From JAVBLV01 sp031553195 (GTDB taxonomy: Bacteria; Bacteroidota; Bacteroidia; Bacteroidales; P3), in assembly GCA_031553195.1 (NCBI GenBank), contig JAVBLV010000042.1, positions 1 to 49,130 of the forward strand: a stretch of 49,130 bases of DNA, given 5' to 3'. The notes beneath the pieces were generated by a model. That model did not search any database. It was not told the origin of the DNA and saw nothing but the letters and a program-made list of their open reading frames with translations. The translations under genes were made by a program, and so were the position numbers. Of this stretch, positions 16,359-24,570 are shown piece after piece. The number at the start of each line of letters is the position of its first letter. Within the stretch, counting starts at the first letter, position 1.

Positions 16359-16580
16359 GTGTTTAAAATTTATAAGCCCCTCTAAATCTCCCACCCCTCT
16401 TTGGTTCTCCCCGCAAGGGAGATTAATCGGATTTTCTTATTTGTTTGGGAGACTTGGCTGACGCATGCCTTTAATCATTCACTTTGGAGCGCCAAAGGCC
16501 CATGATTATTTCATGTTCATTTTTTATTTGATAGTCGCGTCATAGTCTAGTCAGAGCGTGACTTTAAGTCAGGCCCTGAC
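16359..16580 (-). repeat. Composite repeat, locus 3 (ends on the GT9 start codon)
   Basis: On the minus strand the order is a decayed GTCAGGGCCTGAC hairpin module (16550-16580), the link, ATGAAATAATC, the 10-codon ORF MGLWRSKVND (16503 down to 16471), CTCCC hairpins and TTTTAAACAC directly joined to the ATG at 16358. The last 110 or so bases match 3475-3588 almost perfectly. Confidence 0.8.
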
Positions 16581-16630
16581 TTACTTAAAACATATCATAG
16601 ATTTACAAATTTACACGTTTTGCAGAACTT

Positions 16631-17641
16631 CTATTGAAACAATGTCATTACAGGATCTACATGCGATAATCCTAATCCGCATTGTTCGGAAGCGGCGCGA
16701 CAACCTCCCATGCATTTTTCCCAGTGTTCACATTCGTTGCAAAAATCGGGAACAATTTCATTCCAGGATTTTACATAACCGGAAAATAAGATCTCACCTA
16801 GTTCCTTTTCGTAGATGTTTCCGGCAACTACTGGAGAATGATTACAAACCCGGATGTTCCCATTAATATCCAACGTGACGGGTTTTCGAAAGATATCGCA
16901 GGAACAATGCCCAAAACCGATATGAGGATAATCTTTAGGATTAAACAGACAAATGGGCGAACAGACGTTGGAGGTAATAGACAATCCTAAATCAATGGAT
17001 TTTTGTTCGGCAACGACAAATGCTTTTCGCAATTCGTCGGGAGTTGCCGAAACTTCTGTTGGGTTTTTCAGACCGCAACCCCCAATGTTATAACGATTCA
17101 TCATGATTCGCTTTAATCCCAGACCATAAATAAAATCTAATGTCTCGCCTAAGATTTCGACATTCAATTTAGTCACAACAATAACAGGAACTATATAAGC
17201 TCCCAGCTTTATCAATGTTTGTATCGAAGATATGGATTTTTTCCAACTGTCTTTTGTCCGCGTAATTTCATCATGAATATCGGAACGGGCGGAATGAATA
17301 GGTAATTCAAAGAGCCGGACGCCCATTTTTAATAACTGTTTATACTCTTTCTCCGTTCCCTTAAAACCATTGGTAATTATGGTTACCGATTTGCCTTCCA
17401 TACGGCAAAACAAAGCGACTTCAACCATGCGTTCCGCCAAAAAAGGCTCTCCGCCCGTAAAAGCCACATTTTGTATGTCGGCTTGTTTGAAAAGTTGTTT
17501 CAATGTTTGGACGGCTTTGCTATATGAATTGAAAGGAATTCGTTCCACACCGGGCATTTTCCAGATGTTATAACAATACCGGCAATCCAGATTACAAGCA
17601 TCTATAAGTTCAAAAGCAATATGTTGAAGCGGAAGTTTCAT
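16631..17641 (-). CDS. Radical SAM/SPASM protein
   Basis: The protein has 336 residues. The radical SAM cluster motif CNLDCRYC has its cysteines at 16, 20 and 23, and FTGGEP (the SAM-binding GGE) follows near residue 62. The C-terminal third carries a SPASM-like set of cysteines: a CSC pair, an RVCNHSP cysteine, and FCNECEHWEKCMGGCRAA, expected to hold extra 4Fe-4S clusters. Such proteins usually modify peptides or proteins. No short precursor-peptide ORF was found next to it, so the substrate is unknown. It lies 32 bp downstream of a TonB-domain gene in the same direction, so the two may be co-transcribed. Confidence 0.85.
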   Translation of the reverse strand: MKLPLQHIAFELIDACNLDCRYCYNIWKMPGVERIPFNSYSKAVQTLKQLFKQADIQNVAFTGGEPFLAERMVEVALFCRMEGKSVTIITNGFKGTEKEYKQLLKMGVRLFELPIHSARSDIHDEITRTKDSWKKSISSIQTLIKLGAYIVPVIVVTKLNVEILGETLDFIYGLGLKRIMMNRYNIGGCGLKNPTEVSATPDELRKAFVVAEQKSIDLGLSITSNVCSPICLFNPKDYPHIGFGHCSCDIFRKPVTLDINGNIRVCNHSPVVAGNIYEKELGEILFSGYVKSWNEIVPDFCNECEHWEKCMGGCRAASEQCGLGLSHVDPVMTLFQ

Positions 17642-17673
17642 AAGTCAAAAATGAAAGTTGAGAGTTGGGAATG

Positions 17674-18729
17674 CTATTTAACGTCGATGTGTATGGAAAT
17701 ATTTACATAACAGGAAACCGGTTCGCCATATTGTTTGGCAGGCTTCCATTTGGGCATTTGGCGAACAAGATCAAGAGCCGCCGTATCCAAATCGGGACGA
17801 ATGCCTTCGATAATTTCAGGTTGGCAAACATATCCTTTCCAATCAATAACAGCTCGTACAATAATGACGCCTGAAACCGTATCTGCGCCCAGAGGGCGTT
17901 TATAATGTTTTTTGATATATTTTTGCATGCTTTTCTCGCTTCTCGAAAAACGAGGCATTACATCGGCCGTATCTCTAACATAATCAGGACTCGGTACTAA
18001 TGCAACACTATAGCATGCTATATCAGATATTTTTATTATTGGCGTTTGCACACGTATAACAATACTATTAATTTGAATAATCGTGTCATTAGGTAAAGGC
18101 TCCGGTATTTTTATTGTATCCTCCTCAAATACAAAATAAACAGATAACTTATATAAACCGTATGAATTTCCTTTTAGCCATTTAGGCATTGATTTAAGTC
18201 TTCTGACAACCTCGGCGCCACAATGGCCGCCAACATCTTTCAATATTTCTATGTTGGTGATATTTCCCTCTTTCTCGATTCTAAATTGAATATCAACCCT
18301 ACCTGTTATACCATAATTAATTGCAACTGACGGATATTGTATATCAGACAAAAATGCCGCCAAAGCGTCTTCACCGCCTGGGTACTCAGGTTTTTTGTCC
18401 CATTTAACAATACTTTCGGACGCTGAAATACCGGAATCTTTAACAATAATAGCAGGCGTTGATTTTAAGCGTTTTGTTTCGGATGATTTTGTCATATCTG
18501 TTTCGCAAACAATTTGTTTATAACAGGTAGTTTCTGTTATGGTATCTTTTTCCGGCTCAACAGGCAAAATTTCGACCGAAGCAGTCTTTTGTTTGCAGGA
18601 AATAATGGCGATTCCCACCAACAAACTCCCTAACGCAATTTTCCATTTGGAGAAGAGCGGAAACCCTTTGGTTTTATCGGCTAAAAAAGCGACGACGCTG
18701 TATAGAAAATGGAGGAGTTTGGTTTTCAT
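17674..18729 (-). CDS. Protein with two TonB C-terminal-like domains
   Basis: The protein has 351 residues. The N-terminus ends in a membrane helix (about 30-47: KIALGSLLVGIAIISC) with a lipobox-like cysteine; the preceding string KGFPLFSKWK resembles the linker seen in Bacteroidota M56 (BlaR1-type) peptidases, although no peptidase domain is present. Two TonB_C-like domains follow. The first is EYPGGEDALAAFLSDIQYP to LSVYFVFEE (about 118-205). The second is MPRFSRSEKSMQKYIKKHYK to VNISIHIDVK (about 255-351). It may be an energy transducer or a relic of a BlaR1-TonB fusion. A 14-bp palindrome sits 30 bp upstream. Confidence 0.82.
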   Translation of the reverse strand: MKTKLLHFLYSVVAFLADKTKGFPLFSKWKIALGSLLVGIAIISCKQKTASVEILPVEPEKDTITETTCYKQIVCETDMTKSSETKRLKSTPAIIVKDSGISASESIVKWDKKPEYPGGEDALAAFLSDIQYPSVAINYGITGRVDIQFRIEKEGNITNIEILKDVGGHCGAEVVRRLKSMPKWLKGNSYGLYKLSVYFVFEEDTIKIPEPLPNDTIIQINSIVIRVQTPIIKISDIACYSVALVPSPDYVRDTADVMPRFSRSEKSMQKYIKKHYKRPLGADTVSGVIIVRAVIDWKGYVCQPEIIEGIRPDLDTAALDLVRQMPKWKPAKQYGEPVSCYVNISIHIDVK

Positions 18730-18758
18730 TGGACTGTAGATGATGTATATCTTTAAAG

Positions 18759-18772
18759 TACGAAATTTCGTA
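18759..18772. promoter_or_regulatory. Perfect 14-bp palindrome TACGAAATTTCGTA
   Basis: A perfect palindrome lies 30 bases before the start of the TonB-domain gene and close to where its promoter should be. Together with the M56-like N-terminus it could be a BlaI/MecI-type operator. No BlaI gene is in the window. Confidence 0.45.
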
Positions 18773-18818
18773 ATTTTAAGAACCTATATTTTCAATCTCT
18801 ATTGTGTCAGATTTCTGA

Positions 18819-19256
18819 TTAAATCAAAGAGAAAACGATATCTATTTCGAATCCTTTTGAAACAAGATAATTGGCTAACTTTTGTTTTTTGACAAAAATA
18901 TCTGTTTCGTTGATCTCTCTCGATTTTTTTTCAATCAGTTGCTTGAGAACATTCAGGTATTCTTTTTCGTCGATTTCTTTTATGGCATTATTAATAAATT
19001 CGTTGGGGATTTGCAATTGTTTTAAATGGGCGCTGATTTTCAGTTTTCCCCATTTATTCATCCTGAATTTTCCCCTGACAAATGTACGAGCAAAACGTTC
19101 TTCATTTAAAAAATTTTCTTCTTCCAATTGCTCAATAAATTTATCGGCAACCGATTTAGGAACGCCTTTCTCATACAACTTCCGACGAACCTCGCTTTTG
19201 CAACGCTCCTGCATGGCGCAATATTTTCTTATTTTTTCCTGCTCTTTTTCGAACAT
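18819..19256 (-). CDS. recX: Regulatory protein RecX
   Basis: The 145-residue protein has the usual length. It is all helical, with the characteristic CMAQERC-like opening (YCAMQERCKSEVRRKLYEKGV) and the three-helix repeats ADKFIEQLEEENFLNEERFARTFVRGKFRMNKWG and INNAIKEIDEKEYLNVLKQLI. RecX binds RecA filaments and limits recombinase activity. It lies 69 bp downstream of mqnE in the same direction, with an inverted repeat between them. Confidence 0.92.
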   Translation of the reverse strand: MFEKEQEKIRKYCAMQERCKSEVRRKLYEKGVPKSVADKFIEQLEEENFLNEERFARTFVRGKFRMNKWGKLKISAHLKQLQIPNEFINNAIKEIDEKEYLNVLKQLIEKKSREINETDIFVKKQKLANYLVSKGFEIDIVFSLI

Positions 19257-19270
19257 AGTCTTTCAGTGAA

Positions 19271-19326
19271 AAATTGAGAGTGGAGAATTGAAAATGAGGA
19301 ACGCTTATCATTCTCAATTTTCAATT
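19271..19326. repeat. Imperfect inverted repeat between mqnE and recX
   Basis: TTGAGAGTGGAGAATTGAAA followed by CATTCTCAATTTTCAATT is a second instance of the repeat at 2721-2784. Its right end covers the mqnE stop codon. Confidence 0.55.
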
Positions 19327-20434
19327 AATAACGTTTTATTATTTTGTAATAGGAATCCCTTTGTACAGGCTCCTTTCCCGCCTGGATGATCAACTCGCGC
19401 ATTTCTTCTTCCGTCATGCTGGGATCTGTGTCTTTGGCTCCTGCCATTGAATAAATTTTAGTGGAATTATTAATAGTGCCGTCCAGATCGTCCACTCCAA
19501 AAGAAAGCGATAATTGCGCAAATTCTTTTCCAACAGCAGGCCAGTAGGCTTTTATATGAGGGACATTATCTAAAAAAATCCGCGCAACAGCATACATTTT
19601 AATATCCTCAATAATTGAGACTTCTTTGATATGTTGCATCGGATTATTTTGATTTTTAAATTTCAAAGGAATAAATGCATTAAAACCACTGGTTTTATCC
19701 TGCAATAAGCGTAAACGGTTCAAATGGTCGATACGTTGAGCATAGGTTTCTTTATGTCCATACAAAATAGTTGCATTCGTTTGAATTCCATTTTTGTGGA
19801 GCATTTCGTGAATTTCCAGCCAACGTTGCGCATTTATCTTTTCGGGACAAATTTCGGCTCGGAGGCTCTCGTCGAAGATTTCTGCGCCGCCTCCCGGAAC
19901 CATTTCCAATCCGCTCTTTTTCAGTTCGGCAATTCCCTCCTGCAAACTCATATTCGAATGAACAATCATATAATCGATTTCCGGAGCGGTAAAGGCTTTA
20001 ATACATGCATGGGGTTTAAGCGCTTTTACTTTCGAAAGTAAAGAAGTGTAAAAATCCATCTTCCGATCGGGATGAATACCGCCCACAATATGAATTTCCG
20101 TAATGTCGCCGGGAAGCGTTTTTACTTTTTCCAACATTTCCTTTTCGGACATTTCCCAACCCCCGTTTTGTCCTTTTTCTCTTGAGTAAGAACAGAACCG
20201 GCATTTGTTTATGCAGATATTTGTAGGCTCTATGTGGATATTTTTATTGAAAAAAACCTGTTTTCCATTTTGTTTCTCGCAAATGTAATCAGCTAAACAT
20301 CCCAAAAAGCCAATATCAGCCTTTTCAAACAATAAAATGCCTTCTTCACAAGAAATACGTTGGCCGGAAAATACATTTCCGGCTATGGTTTTTAATTCTT
20401 TTGAGGAAGTATGTCGTGTAATAAAATCTTGCAT
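19325..20434 (-). CDS. mqnE: Aminofutalosine synthase
   Basis: The protein has 369 residues from the ATG at 20434; an in-frame TTG three codons upstream is less likely. The radical SAM motif CINKCRFC has its cysteines at about 74, 78 and 81. IVGGIHPD, the MqnE-type EMVPGGGAEIFDE and ATILYGHKETYAQRIDHL follow, and the family's C-terminal MTEEEMRELIIQAGKEPVQRD closes it. MqnE joins SAM and a chorismate-derived enolpyruvyl benzoate to make aminofutalosine in the futalosine route to menaquinone. It makes this step consistent with the nearby aroC, which supplies chorismate, although the two are not in one operon. Confidence 0.93.
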   Translation of the reverse strand: MQDFITRHTSSKELKTIAGNVFSGQRISCEEGILLFEKADIGFLGCLADYICEKQNGKQVFFNKNIHIEPTNICINKCRFCSYSREKGQNGGWEMSEKEMLEKVKTLPGDITEIHIVGGIHPDRKMDFYTSLLSKVKALKPHACIKAFTAPEIDYMIVHSNMSLQEGIAELKKSGLEMVPGGGAEIFDESLRAEICPEKINAQRWLEIHEMLHKNGIQTNATILYGHKETYAQRIDHLNRLRLLQDKTSGFNAFIPLKFKNQNNPMQHIKEVSIIEDIKMYAVARIFLDNVPHIKAYWPAVGKEFAQLSLSFGVDDLDGTINNSTKIYSMAGAKDTDPSMTEEEMRELIIQAGKEPVQRDSYYKIIKRY

Positions 20435-20546
20435 ATTTACCAACCTTTTTGATTATTCGTTTTAAGCGTTTTATTCAACAAAATACCAATTATTTTTTTT
20501 ACGAAACAGTAACTTTTAAACCATTTCAAATCAATTCATAAACGAT

Positions 20547-21152
20547 TCAATAATAAATCCACAACAATACCGGTTTCTTTTTATCTCTAAGCAGCCCATC
20601 TAACGTCTTCATCAATTCATTGTTGATTACCGGACAACCGGCGCTGAATCCTACCGGCAAATGAAAGGGATACGTTTCCGTTGAAGGAACCGGCGTGTAA
20701 GAATGAAGCACGACTATTCTTTTAAAGGCATTGTTATTGGTACTTTCAAGGCCATGCAATTTATAGTGTATATTTATTCCCCATTTGCTGTAGGAACGTA
20801 TGCCTATTTTATATTTTCCCAACGAAGTACAATTACTTCCTACAACATTGCTGAATTCAGGTTTTTCGCCTGTGCTTTTACCTCCAAAGCCATGACAGCA
20901 AAGGCCGGAATGCATAATTTCCTTTTTTGCAAAATCCCAGACAAACAAACGGTTTTTCCCCGAATGAATCTTCATGTCGATTAAGATACAAAAAGTAGTA
21001 TCAAAACCTTGCTTTTTACAATAAATGAACGCCGAATCAACTTTTGATTGAAGCCGGGGCAAATCCGCTTGAGCATGACAACTCCGCAAACTAAAAAATC
21101 CTATTATTAAAATAATACAGGAAATAAATATAAATAGAAGTATTTTCCTCAT
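20547..21152 (-). CDS. Murein L,D-transpeptidase-like protein (YkuD_2)
   Basis: The protein has 201 residues from the ATG at 21152; the longer frame from 21278 adds 42 residues without signal-peptide character. A hydrophobic leader (MRKILLFIFISCIILIIGFF) is followed by the domain of PF13645: FCILIDMKIHSGKNRLFVWD, SGLCCHGFGG, GKYKIGIRSYSKWGINIHYKLHG and a catalytic region with HSYTPVP and GFSAGCPVI. The Cys in SAGCP would be the nucleophile and the His upstream its partner. It probably acts in the periplasm on peptidoglycan cross-links or on lipoprotein attachment. Confidence 0.88.
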   Translation of the reverse strand: MRKILLFIFISCIILIIGFFSLRSCHAQADLPRLQSKVDSAFIYCKKQGFDTTFCILIDMKIHSGKNRLFVWDFAKKEIMHSGLCCHGFGGKSTGEKPEFSNVVGSNCTSLGKYKIGIRSYSKWGINIHYKLHGLESTNNNAFKRIVVLHSYTPVPSTETYPFHLPVGFSAGCPVINNELMKTLDGLLRDKKKPVLLWIYY

Positions 21153-21358
21153 CAAACTGTTAACTTTAATGTTCCCGCTACAATATTGTTCTGTTATAAA
21201 TTGATCCTGGAATATCCATCTCAGCAATAATTCAAATAACCTGAGTTCAACATAATAAAAGTAAAAAAAATGTTGCATATCTGAATGAAAATTCCACTTT
21301 TTTATTTAATTATCAGATAGATAAAAAAGCAACCTCCAAATATGCAAATACAAATATA

Positions 21359-21833
21359 GTCGAAAAATTTCTCATTATCGATGAATTCTGTCAATGTCTT
21401 GAAAAAAATAGTCCCGCTAGGTCTATTATTACAAGAGGACAACGAAAAGAAATCCAGAAATAAATCTTCTAAAATTTCGATGAGCGAAATTTTGCCATTC
21501 AGATTCTCTTCCATGAAGGATAATAGTAGAATTTGGAACTCTTCTATTTACATTTTGTATGTGAATACATGCAGAAATATTTTCCTCAAGCAGTTTACTA
21601 TAACCATTTTGTTAAATTGCAACAAAAGTCATTACTGGACTTGGTTAAAGCAGTCTGCTCATCCAGTTTAGCGGGATTCCATTTGCTAATTCAACAAAAT
21701 TTGCTGTATGTAAAAATAAACGTCAGAAGGATTTTATGGAAGAACGAAAATCCACTATGGGATAGATTCATGGATTCAATCTTCATTTGATAATTGATGA
21801 CAAAGAGGAACTTTTTATTCTAGTCCTCTGGAT
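21359..21833 (+). pseudogene. Decayed IS982-family transposase
   Basis: Pieces of an IS982-type transposase appear in order but in different frames: VEKFLIIDEFCQCLEK (from 21359), RNKSSKISMSEIL in another frame, then ELFYLHFVCEYMQKYFPQAV followed by YYNHFVKLQQKSLL (from about 21530), and ERKSTMG-stop-IHGFNLHLIIDDKEEL (from about 21745). These match the family's DEFCK, RPS-LS-SE, YF..VSYNRFVEL and K..MGWF.GFKLHLI landmarks by eye. Several frameshifts and stops, and the loss of the C-terminal half, mean it is inactive. A palindromic element lies 70 bp further on. Confidence 0.7.
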
Positions 21834-21902
21834 TTTGTGGTAAGAAAATAAAAACAAGCATTTTGATGATGCATTATTTTCAAAGATGCTTATTCATGCA
21901 GG

Positions 21903-22064
21903 AGAGGTTGTTTAAAAATTTTTTCAGGAAGTATTTTGAGTCTAAAAATGCGCTTTTTTGTCGGAATTTTTACCAAATAGCTTTACTATTCTTGAAAAAT
22001 CCCGCCTGCAAAATCGCTATTTTTATCTCTCAAAATCTTTTCCACAAAAATTTAAACAACCTCT
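21903..22064 (-). mobile_element. 162-bp palindromic MITE-like element, copy 3
   Basis: This is the inverted copy of the elements at 7072 and 12118, with the same 162-base length and the same interior. The ends are slightly diverged (AGAGGTTGTTTAAA). It lies between the decayed IS982 transposase and the 3' end of the Cys/Gly-rich protein gene. Confidence 0.85.
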
Positions 22065-22075
22065 GAGAAATAAGG

Positions 22076-23050
22076 CTATTCCTTAATAAAAATTTTGCTT
22101 TGTGCATAACCATCATAAAATATGGTTATGACGTAAATTCCTTTCTTGAATTTATTAGTATTGATTGTACATGTTCCGCTTTCTATTCCTTGCACTTTCT
22201 CAACTAATTCACCGGTAGAAACATTATGTATTATGATTTTTTGTATTTCAGTAGGTTTTACGATTTCAGTGTTGAGATTAATATTTAAAAATTCCTTACA
22301 GGGATTGGGAGCTACACTGTTTATATATACTGCTGAACTTGTTGAACCAGAACCGGTTTTACAACAGAAACATAATTCACAGGTTTGACAACAAGCGTAA
22401 TATCCGTTTGAACATTTAGCGGAACAACCACAACCAACCCCAACTCCTCCCCCACCGGCATTGCCTTCTTTGGAACATTCGGTTGCTCCCGGGCCTCCGG
22501 ATTTACATTTGCTACAGTCTTTTGTAGGCCCGCTACCACCACTTCCTGATCCACTGCCATTACCATTATCTGCAACCATTGTAAGGTACCCCAATGCGTC
22601 TTGATCCTCTTTAACCGGAGGGAGTAGGTTCATATAAATGTTCCTACCCTCAAGGTTTATTTGAGCAAGCCCATATCCCTTCATCAATAATCCTCCTCCG
22701 TCAAATTCATTCATTAATTGTAATAGGTCATTCTTTTCCAAAGAGAATATGAGGTATTCTTTTTGGTCATTAAAATTTACTATTAAGAAAGTAGGGAATA
22801 TGGAAATTTTGGCGTTTTCATATAGGGCTTCTTGAAAATTTGAACCGCCCACGCCTTCGGTTTGTAAAACAAAAGCCATGTTTGCCATACCATCCGGCTT
22901 ATCCGAATTTATATTATCTGTAATGAGAATAAATTCTCCAGCTTTTGTCTTTTTTGTTGCGAAAGCCCCTTGTAGCTGGATAGCGCCTTCTTGAGCAAAA
23001 CAATTTACGATACTTGCACTTATAAGCGCAAACAAAAGTATTTTTTTCAT
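22076..23050 (-). CDS. Cys/Gly-rich secreted protein with T9SS sorting domain
   Basis: The protein has 324 residues from MKKILLFALI; an ATG six codons earlier is also possible. It has a signal peptide (about 1-20, ending NCFAQ). The N-terminal domain of about 145 residues has no recognised family. A striking segment follows with about 12 cysteines in 60 residues (CSKC, TEC, GCGC, AKC, ACC, TC, ELCFCC) set in Gly/Ser runs, and then a typical T9SS type A sorting domain (VAPNPCKEFLNINL ... KKGIYVITIFYDGYAQSKIF). It should be displayed outside the outer membrane. The Cys-rich part could be disulfide-bonded or could bind metal. The substrate and role are unknown. Confidence 0.8.
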   Translation of the reverse strand: MKKILLFALISASIVNCFAQEGAIQLQGAFATKKTKAGEFILITDNINSDKPDGMANMAFVLQTEGVGGSNFQEALYENAKISIFPTFLIVNFNDQKEYLIFSLEKNDLLQLMNEFDGGGLLMKGYGLAQINLEGRNIYMNLLPPVKEDQDALGYLTMVADNGNGSGSGSGGSGPTKDCSKCKSGGPGATECSKEGNAGGGGVGVGCGCSAKCSNGYYACCQTCELCFCCKTGSGSTSSAVYINSVAPNPCKEFLNINLNTEIVKPTEIQKIIIHNVSTGELVEKVQGIESGTCTINTNKFKKGIYVITIFYDGYAQSKIFIKE

Positions 23051-23444
23051 GATGTTGTTGAACTTCATATTTTACCTACTCTATAAGCTTTTCGGCATTC
23101 GCTCTTTTTTCACGCAACTATTACCCTTATTTTCAAAGAAAAACAGACACGCCCAATTTAACCGTCAATTTATTGCGGTTTTCCGGGTATTTTTCTTAAT
23201 TTTGTTATGCCTTCCTTGTATTTGGTTTTAAATCCTGTAAACTAATAGCTTCTACACTATTTTCTTGCATTTATAGCCTGCAGGGAGGGCTTTTTTAGTG
23301 ATTTGTAAAGCTGGCAAGGCTTCCCTAATCCCTTTATAAAAATTCTCTTCTTATGTCTCATTCTAGCCAAGCAGTCTAAAAAAGAACAAAATCATCAAAG
23401 TTGTTTTTACCTACCACAAACAAAAAATCGCTTGCATAGCATAA

Positions 23445-23591
23445 ATGTCGAAAATTTTTGAAATTAGAAACGATAGCTTTCAAGTAAGAGTAGTTGAAAA
23501 AAATACGAAAAAATTTAGATATTCCCGTAATTTTTTGTCCGAAGTTCTGAGTAGTTATCCTTATGAATCTTTGGTTATTCATAGGTTTTGA
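23445..23591 (+). CDS. Possible 48-residue small protein
   Basis: The ORF opens MSKIFEIRNDSFQVRVVEKN and has a balanced, protein-like composition with basic residues. There is no clear ribosome-binding site and no known family. It stands in a 750-bp gene-poor region (23069-23826) that otherwise shows no gene. It may be a remnant of a longer gene. I give it low confidence. Confidence 0.25.
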   Translation: MSKIFEIRNDSFQVRVVEKNTKKFRYSRNFLSEVLSSYPYESLVIHRF

Positions 23592-23826
23592 AAGGATTTT
23601 AGTTTTTGAATCAATTTCATTCCATTTCAAGGCGCTAAGTTACAAAAATATTTCTTTGAATTACAAATTTATTTTTGAATTTATCAGAAAATATTTTAAT
23701 ACATTATTCAATTCCATACTTTAGCTTTGTAAGATTTTTGTTGGATTATAATCTGCAGCTTAAAACAACAGGGGATGGATGTTGCAGGAATTCAATTGAT
23801 TTTAAGAAGACTAATAAAATATTGAA

Positions 23827-24570
23827 CTAATACGTTTCAAAAAAAATGTCTCTTCCGTCGAAAACGGCATAAGCGCCTTTGTTCGTCCATTCTCCCAAAT
23901 TAATGTATCGGCTGTCGTTTATTCTCATATCGATAGGCAAATGCCGGTGTCCAAAGATAAAATAATCAAAATGTTCTTTTTCCAGAACGGACTTAATGTA
24001 AACGACCAGGCTCTCTTTATCGTCTCCTTTATAAATGCAGTCGGAATCAGCATGGATTTTACGGCTTCTTTTAGAAAAAAAATCGGCAATAGAAAAAGCG
24101 AGCGTAGGATGAATCAGAGCAAAGAGTCTTTGGAAAAACCAGCAAGTAAAAATATTTTTTAAGAAATTAAATCTTTTAACGCAGGGTCCGAGACCATCCC
24201 CATGTCCTATAAAGAATTTTTTCTCTTCTATTTTGAATAAGCAGGGCTTTCTGTGCATTTGAACATTGAATTCTTTTTCGAAATAAGAAAATGTCCAGAT
24301 ATCATGGTTCCCCGTGAAATAATGTATTTCGACTCCCGAGTCGGAGAGCTCGGCCAGTTTGCCTAAAAAACGGACATATCCTCTGGGGACTACGTATTTA
24401 TATTCAAACCAAAAATCAAAAATATCGCCTAGTAAATACAAGGCCTTCGCCTGAGATTTAATTTCTTCTAAGAAAGCGACTAGTTTTTTTTCTCTTTCCA
24501 GGCAATTTTCATGATTCAAGGCGTCTAAGTGGCAATCTGAAATAAAGTAGTATTTCGTTCTTTCCGTCAT
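23827..24570 (-). CDS. lpxH: UDP-2,3-diacylglucosamine diphosphatase (LpxH type)
   Basis: The protein has 247 residues and is a calcineurin-like metallophosphoesterase. The metal-binding motifs are SDCHLD (D12, H14), LLGDIFDFW (about 46-53), TGNHD (86-90), GHGDG, and FGHRHLPID near residue 207. The order and the FDFW signature fit LpxH, which removes UMP from UDP-diacylglucosamine to make lipid X in lipid A synthesis, at the inner face of the inner membrane. Its start overlaps the stop of the upstream lipoprotein gene (ATGA), so it is translationally coupled in the aroC operon. Confidence 0.9.
   Translation of the reverse strand: MTERTKYYFISDCHLDALNHENCLEREKKLVAFLEEIKSQAKALYLLGDIFDFWFEYKYVVPRGYVRFLGKLAELSDSGVEIHYFTGNHDIWTFSYFEKEFNVQMHRKPCLFKIEEKKFFIGHGDGLGPCVKRFNFLKNIFTCWFFQRLFALIHPTLAFSIADFFSKRSRKIHADSDCIYKGDDKESLVVYIKSVLEKEHFDYFIFGHRHLPIDMRINDSRYINLGEWTNKGAYAVFDGRDIFFETY

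Noticed and set aside
16631..17641. MoaA or PqqE assignment for the radical SAM protein
   Set aside because: No molybdopterin or PQQ genes are nearby and the C-terminal cysteine pattern is of general SPASM type.
21302..21514. 70-codon minus-strand frame
   Set aside because: It is antisense to the decayed IS982-type transposase and has no supporting signals.
22321..22575. 84-codon minus-strand frame inside the Cys/Gly-rich gene
   Set aside because: It overlaps the Gly-rich segment in another frame and has a Val/Gln-rich composition typical of an artefact.
23376..23630. 84-codon minus-strand frame
   Set aside because: It starts on TTG, has no ribosome-binding site and no protein-like features; only the 48-codon plus-strand frame is kept, at low confidence.
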